Below are positions 61,129-64,000 of a stretch of 64,000 nt of DNA, piece by piece (the stretch's first letter is position 1; each line of letters opens with the position of its first letter). The notes beneath the pieces were generated by a model. It was given only the letters and a program-made list of their open reading frames with translations, did not search any database and was not told the DNA's origin. Location: assembly GCF_000695685.1 (NCBI RefSeq), contig NZ_JFFR01000027.1:682001-746000 (forward strand). Reading direction: 5' to 3'. This stretch comes from Vibrio fortis (GTDB lineage: Bacteria > Pseudomonadota > Gammaproteobacteria > Enterobacterales > Vibrionaceae). Made by a program: the position numbers and the translations under genes.

Positions 61129-62745
61129 TTAGTTTCCCCAGATCTGGCTAACAAACTCTGGATGATCAATAAACGGGTTACGATTTCCTTGGAAATCATG
61201 TACCGCTTGGTTTCGGTCGATTTCTTTTTGGCTCACCGGATCTTCAGAATGCCAACGCTTAAGCATAGTAAGTAACCAAGGTTCAAACACGGTGGTATTA
61301 GTTCCATCTAGAACAGCATCTGAGCTTGTAGAGTTACCTTCCCAGCTCGCGATTTCATTTTCATAGCGTGTTGCCATGTAGAAATATGCTCTTGCGAAAT
61401 CACCTTTGAACTCATCAATTGGCTCAAACACAGTCCCCACATAACCAAGAGAGCTCGCCGCACTACCTAATTTAGAGCCATTGTTAGATGTGTATGTTGC
61501 ACTGCTCACCTCACCAAATGGCCAGTTACTACGTTTCGAGTTAACGTAACCGTCAGTAGCAAATAGATGATGGCCGTCAGAGTTCATAGGCTCAACTTTT
61601 CCACCAAACCAGCTTTTCGGGAAAGAGTGCTCGCGGTTGTAACAATCACCTTCCTTGCTGTACTGGCCACATTGATCAGTCACCTTAGTGAATTGGACTG
61701 AATCTGAACCTGAAGGCTTCTCTGAGTACATATCGAGAATCGACCCATCTGTCTCATAGTATGCGTCTAAGTCAGCTTCAGACACCAATTTCCAAATAGC
61801 GGTGTAACCCTGACTACTATGGTTATCAATAATTTGATACAAGGCCGTTTTTAATGCGAAGCCCGTTTTGCCTTCAGCGTCTTTGTAATATTCGCCTAAT
61901 ACTGGTGGCTCAGTTGGTGGTGTCGTTGAGCTACCAACCGTAAATTCTGTACTCTGACTTGATTGGAAATCACCGCCAGATGCTACAACGGTTCCATTAA
62001 CCGACAAACTGTACGAACCGTTGCCGACATTACAGCACATTCCATCGCCATAAGAGTCTTTAACTTCTAGAGTGTAGCTACCGTTTGCTAAACACATTTC
62101 CACTTCATTGGTGGTGTTACTTTGATAGTCTGAACCAGAATAAAGAGTTTGAGAAACTGAGTTTTTAAGAGACCAACTGGTTTCAGAGCCATAGTTGTCC
62201 GTCACTAGTGTAAACGTGGCACTAGTATCATTGCAGCTTTGTATAGGTGGAGTCACCGTAGGCTGAAAGTTATCTAGATACACAACTTCCGATCCGTCAA
62301 AACCTGCATCATCATAAAATCGCACGCCCACAACAATGTCTTTGGTGCTCGTAGCACTGTACGAGTGAGTCAATGCTTGCCACTGATTCGTTATACCATT
62401 GTTCGAGTAACCTAAATAGCCATCAACAAAAAGGCGAGCTTTCACATTACCTTCAGTGTGGTAAACATCGACAGAGAAATCATAAGTTTTCCCTTGTTCA
62501 ACACTGATCGTTTGCAGAAAATCGGTATTACTTTGAGTACCAGTATTCACTGTCACTTGCGCCGAGAAACTGCCATTACTGACAGGGTCGTTAGAGGGAG
62601 AAACCGAAACCCCGGAGTCAATTACACTCCATCCTGATGGTACGTTTCCATCCCAGTTTTCGAAACTGCCATTTTGCATTTGAGCATGCGCACTTGCTGA
62701 ACAAAGTAATGCAACGCCACTTAGTGTTATTATTCTATTTATCAT
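61129..62745 (-). CDS. Secreted endonuclease I with N-terminal binding domains
   Basis: A 538-residue exported nuclease. Signal peptide 1-21 (cleavage SAHA-QM), a CBM_4_9-like beta-sandwich (about 24-165; GSFENWDGNVPSGWSV, with YLDNF at its end), a second beta domain with a DSYGDGMCC motif (about 170-270), a Pro/Thr linker, and the endonuclease I domain (about 285-538) with the active site NREHSFPKSWFGG ... DGHHLFATD and NSKRSNWPFGEV. Normal EndA/Dns proteins are about 230 residues; the extra domains may attach it to a polymer. It would degrade extracellular DNA for nutrients or to limit uptake. Confidence 0.9.
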   Translation of the reverse strand: MINRIITLSGVALLCSASAHAQMQNGSFENWDGNVPSGWSVIDSGVSVSPSNDPVSNGSFSAQVTVNTGTQSNTDFLQTISVEQGKTYDFSVDVYHTEGNVKARLFVDGYLGYSNNGITNQWQALTHSYSATSTKDIVVGVRFYDDAGFDGSEVVYLDNFQPTVTPPIQSCNDTSATFTLVTDNYGSETSWSLKNSVSQTLYSGSDYQSNTTNEVEMCLANGSYTLEVKDSYGDGMCCNVGNGSYSLSVNGTVVASGGDFQSSQSTEFTVGSSTTPPTEPPVLGEYYKDAEGKTGFALKTALYQIIDNHSSQGYTAIWKLVSEADLDAYYETDGSILDMYSEKPSGSDSVQFTKVTDQCGQYSKEGDCYNREHSFPKSWFGGKVEPMNSDGHHLFATDGYVNSKRSNWPFGEVSSATYTSNNGSKLGSAASSLGYVGTVFEPIDEFKGDFARAYFYMATRYENEIASWEGNSTSSDAVLDGTNTTVFEPWLLTMLKRWHSEDPVSQKEIDRNQAVHDFQGNRNPFIDHPEFVSQIWGN

Positions 62746-63085
62746 ATAACCTTCTGTTTAATTGGATAAAAACCCACTTAGCTTAGAAAGTAATCAAAAT
62801 GTAGATAGAGATATGAGTCACACTTATAAATGTATGTATCATCACTTTTATTAATAAGTGTGATACAAAACAACAACACATTGGATTGATGAATAATTAT
62901 ACATGCTAGATTCTTGAGAAATAGAGCACATTGCGGGGTTTGAAAGTGTGCTTGGCGAAGAAGCAAGTTATGAGGTGCTAGGTAACTGGGAGCAAGCTGA
63001 AAGCAGCTGTTAGATCGTAAAGCATCTAGTGATTGTCGTTTTCAGCGAAGGTATTTCGCATTAGCCTATCCGACGTACAAAAACG
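62746..63085. other. Intergenic region upstream of the endonuclease gene
   Basis: About 340 bases, AT-rich, with no convincing gene. TCACACTTAT (62818-62827) and ATAAGTGTGA (62854-62863) are perfect 10-bp inverted repeats 26 bases apart, 70-120 bases before the endonuclease ATG, possibly regulatory. The rest shows nothing I can name; the 62-codon open frame here has no ribosome site. Confidence 0.4.
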
Positions 63086-63112
63086 AAAAAGCGAGCACTA
63101 GGCTCGCTTTTT
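63086..63112 (-). terminator. Rho-independent terminator of ackA
   Basis: A perfect 11-bp stem including A-T pairs (AAAAAGCGAGC 63086-63096 with GCTCGCTTTTT 63102-63112), five-base loop. It lies 24 bases past the ackA stop. Confidence 0.9.
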
Positions 63113-63135
63113 AATTGGTAATGCTATTTCGTAGA

Positions 63136-64000
63136 TTACAGAAGCTCTACCGACTGCTTAGCAATTACAAATTCTTCATTGGTTGGGATAACCATTGCTA
63201 CTGCATCTAGAAGTTCAGACTTCGCGATCACACCAGCTGCGCCAAAGCGTGCATCTTCGTTACCCTTCTCGTCTTCAACAAAACCTAGAAGTTTTAGGTT
63301 TGCTAGGATTTCACGACGGATTGGTAGAGAGTTCTCACCGATACCACCTGTAAAGATAACTGCATCTAGGCTGCTTAATGGGATCATGTAAGAGCCGATG
63401 TATTTTGCAACACGGTAAGTGAAGACTTCAAATGCTAGCTTCGCACCTTCGTGACCGTTCTCCATCGCCTCTAGGATGCCACGTGCATCAGAAGTTAGGC
63501 CAGATACGCCAAGGAAACCAGACTTCTTGTTTAGCGTTTCGAATACTTTTTCAGTCGTCCAACCTTTCTTGATTAGGAACTCAATAACACCTGGGTCTAG
63601 GTCACCAGAACGTGTACCCATCATTAGGCCCGCTAGTGGCGTGAAGCCCATAGATGTATCAACTGATTTGCCGTTTTCGATTGCACATACTGACGCACCG
63701 TTGCCTAGGTGAACAGAGATGAAGCTCGCTTCTTCAACGGGCTTGTTCAGCATTTTCGCAGCTTCACGGCTCACGAAGTAATGGCTTGTGCCGTGGAAGC
63801 CGTAACGACGGATACCGTACTCTTTGTAAAGCTCACCAGAAATTGCACCTGTAAATGCTTTTTGAGGCATTGTTTGGTGGAACGCTGTGTCAAATACAGC
63901 GAACTGAGGAAGATGCGGGAAAGCTTGCATTGAAGCTTCAATACCTTTTGCACCTGCAGGGTTGTGCAGTGGTGCTAGGTCAGACAGGCTTTCGATCTCA
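63136..64000 (-). CDS. ackA: Acetate kinase (N-terminal part beyond window)
   Basis: Cytoplasmic acetate kinase, which interconverts acetyl phosphate plus ADP with acetate plus ATP. The frame stays open to the window edge, so only the last about 288 of about 400 residues are here. Family motifs: FDTAFHQTMP, YGFHGTSHYFVS (with catalytic-site His), HLGNGASVCAIENGKSVDTSMG, GTRSGDLDP and VIFTGGIGENS. The pta gene would normally follow downstream of ackA; here the gene ends at a terminator and pta is not present on this side. Confidence 0.96.
   Translation of the reverse strand, partial: EIESLSDLAPLHNPAGAKGIEASMQAFPHLPQFAVFDTAFHQTMPQKAFTGAISGELYKEYGIRRYGFHGTSHYFVSREAAKMLNKPVEEASFISVHLGNGASVCAIENGKSVDTSMGFTPLAGLMMGTRSGDLDPGVIEFLIKKGWTTEKVFETLNKKSGFLGVSGLTSDARGILEAMENGHEGAKLAFEVFTYRVAKYIGSYMIPLSSLDAVIFTGGIGENSLPIRREILANLKLLGFVEDEKGNEDARFGAAGVIAKSELLDAVAMVIPTNEEFVIAKQSVELL

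Overview
The window looks like chromosomal DNA of a marine gammaproteobacterium of the Vibrionaceae, most likely the genus Vibrio. The basis is the protein content (Vibrio-style guaC, SgrR-type regulator, Aer-like and other chemoreceptors, ackA, a complete type VI secretion locus), moderate GC by eye, and gammaproteobacterial sites (FNR-like and Zur-like boxes). Species is inference; no database search was possible. Starts were chosen by ribosome-binding-site spacing, and several are GTG or TTG. No tRNA, rRNA, CRISPR array or intact insertion sequence was seen.

Layout. 1-9.4 kb is an accessory-looking block, all on the minus strand: a partial AaeA/HlyD-type membrane fusion protein with its AaeX-like (DUF1656) partner, a ThrE-type amino-acid exporter, a COG0523 GTPase overlapping an N-acyl-D-amino-acid deacylase-like amidohydrolase, a DUF3299 lipid-free secreted protein, a second, exported amidohydrolase, and an orphan TamA-like outer-membrane protein. 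It ends at the wreck of a P2-type tyrosine integrase (9.42-9.82 kb) beside the guaC terminator. From 9.9 to 24.3 kb lie housekeeping and sensory genes: guaC with an unusual tandem-hairpin leader, a small beta-barrel protein, a REC-CheC/PAS pair, a MATE exporter divergent from a LysR regulator, two chemoreceptors (one preceded by a perfect FNR box), a Gfo/Idh/MocA oxidoreductase, an SgrR-type regulator and a HAD phosphatase.

24.3-52.6 kb is one unidirectional (minus strand) type VI secretion locus, with overlapping or closely packed genes. Read in transcription order it starts with three overlapping genes: a small two-TM periplasmic sensor, a sensor fused to an MFS transporter, and an ABC_sub_bind periplasmic binding protein. 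Then come VgrG, a small conserved protein, PAAR, a 350-residue protein with RelA/SpoT-synthetase-like motifs, TssA, Hcp, TssB, TssC, a second TssC-like (ImpD-like) protein, TssE, TssF, TssG, TssH (ClpV), an orphan SBP_bac_3 protein, TagH (FHA), TssJ, TssK, TssL with a SPOR domain, TssM without a visible Walker A motif, and a Ser/Thr kinase-like protein. All core parts A-M plus VgrG and PAAR are present. A kinase and an FHA protein suggest threonine-phosphorylation control, but no PppA phosphatase and no sigma-54 activator (VasH) is in the window.

52.9-64 kb holds a REC-DUF3369-HD-GYP protein with a partner histidine kinase, a probable Zur-controlled zinc operon (His-rich exported protein, HupE/UreJ membrane protein, membrane-anchor protein), a BenE permease divergent from a XRE-cupin regulator with two similar operator-like sites between them, a YjjU-like patatin, a secreted endonuclease I with extra N-terminal domains, and the C-terminal part of ackA.

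The most interesting candidates are the sensor / sensor-MFS / binding-protein trio at the head of the T6SS gene run, the RelA/SpoT-like protein between PAAR and TssA, the guaC leader with two hairpins sharing the same loop, and the His-rich/HupE operon under a Zur-like palindrome.
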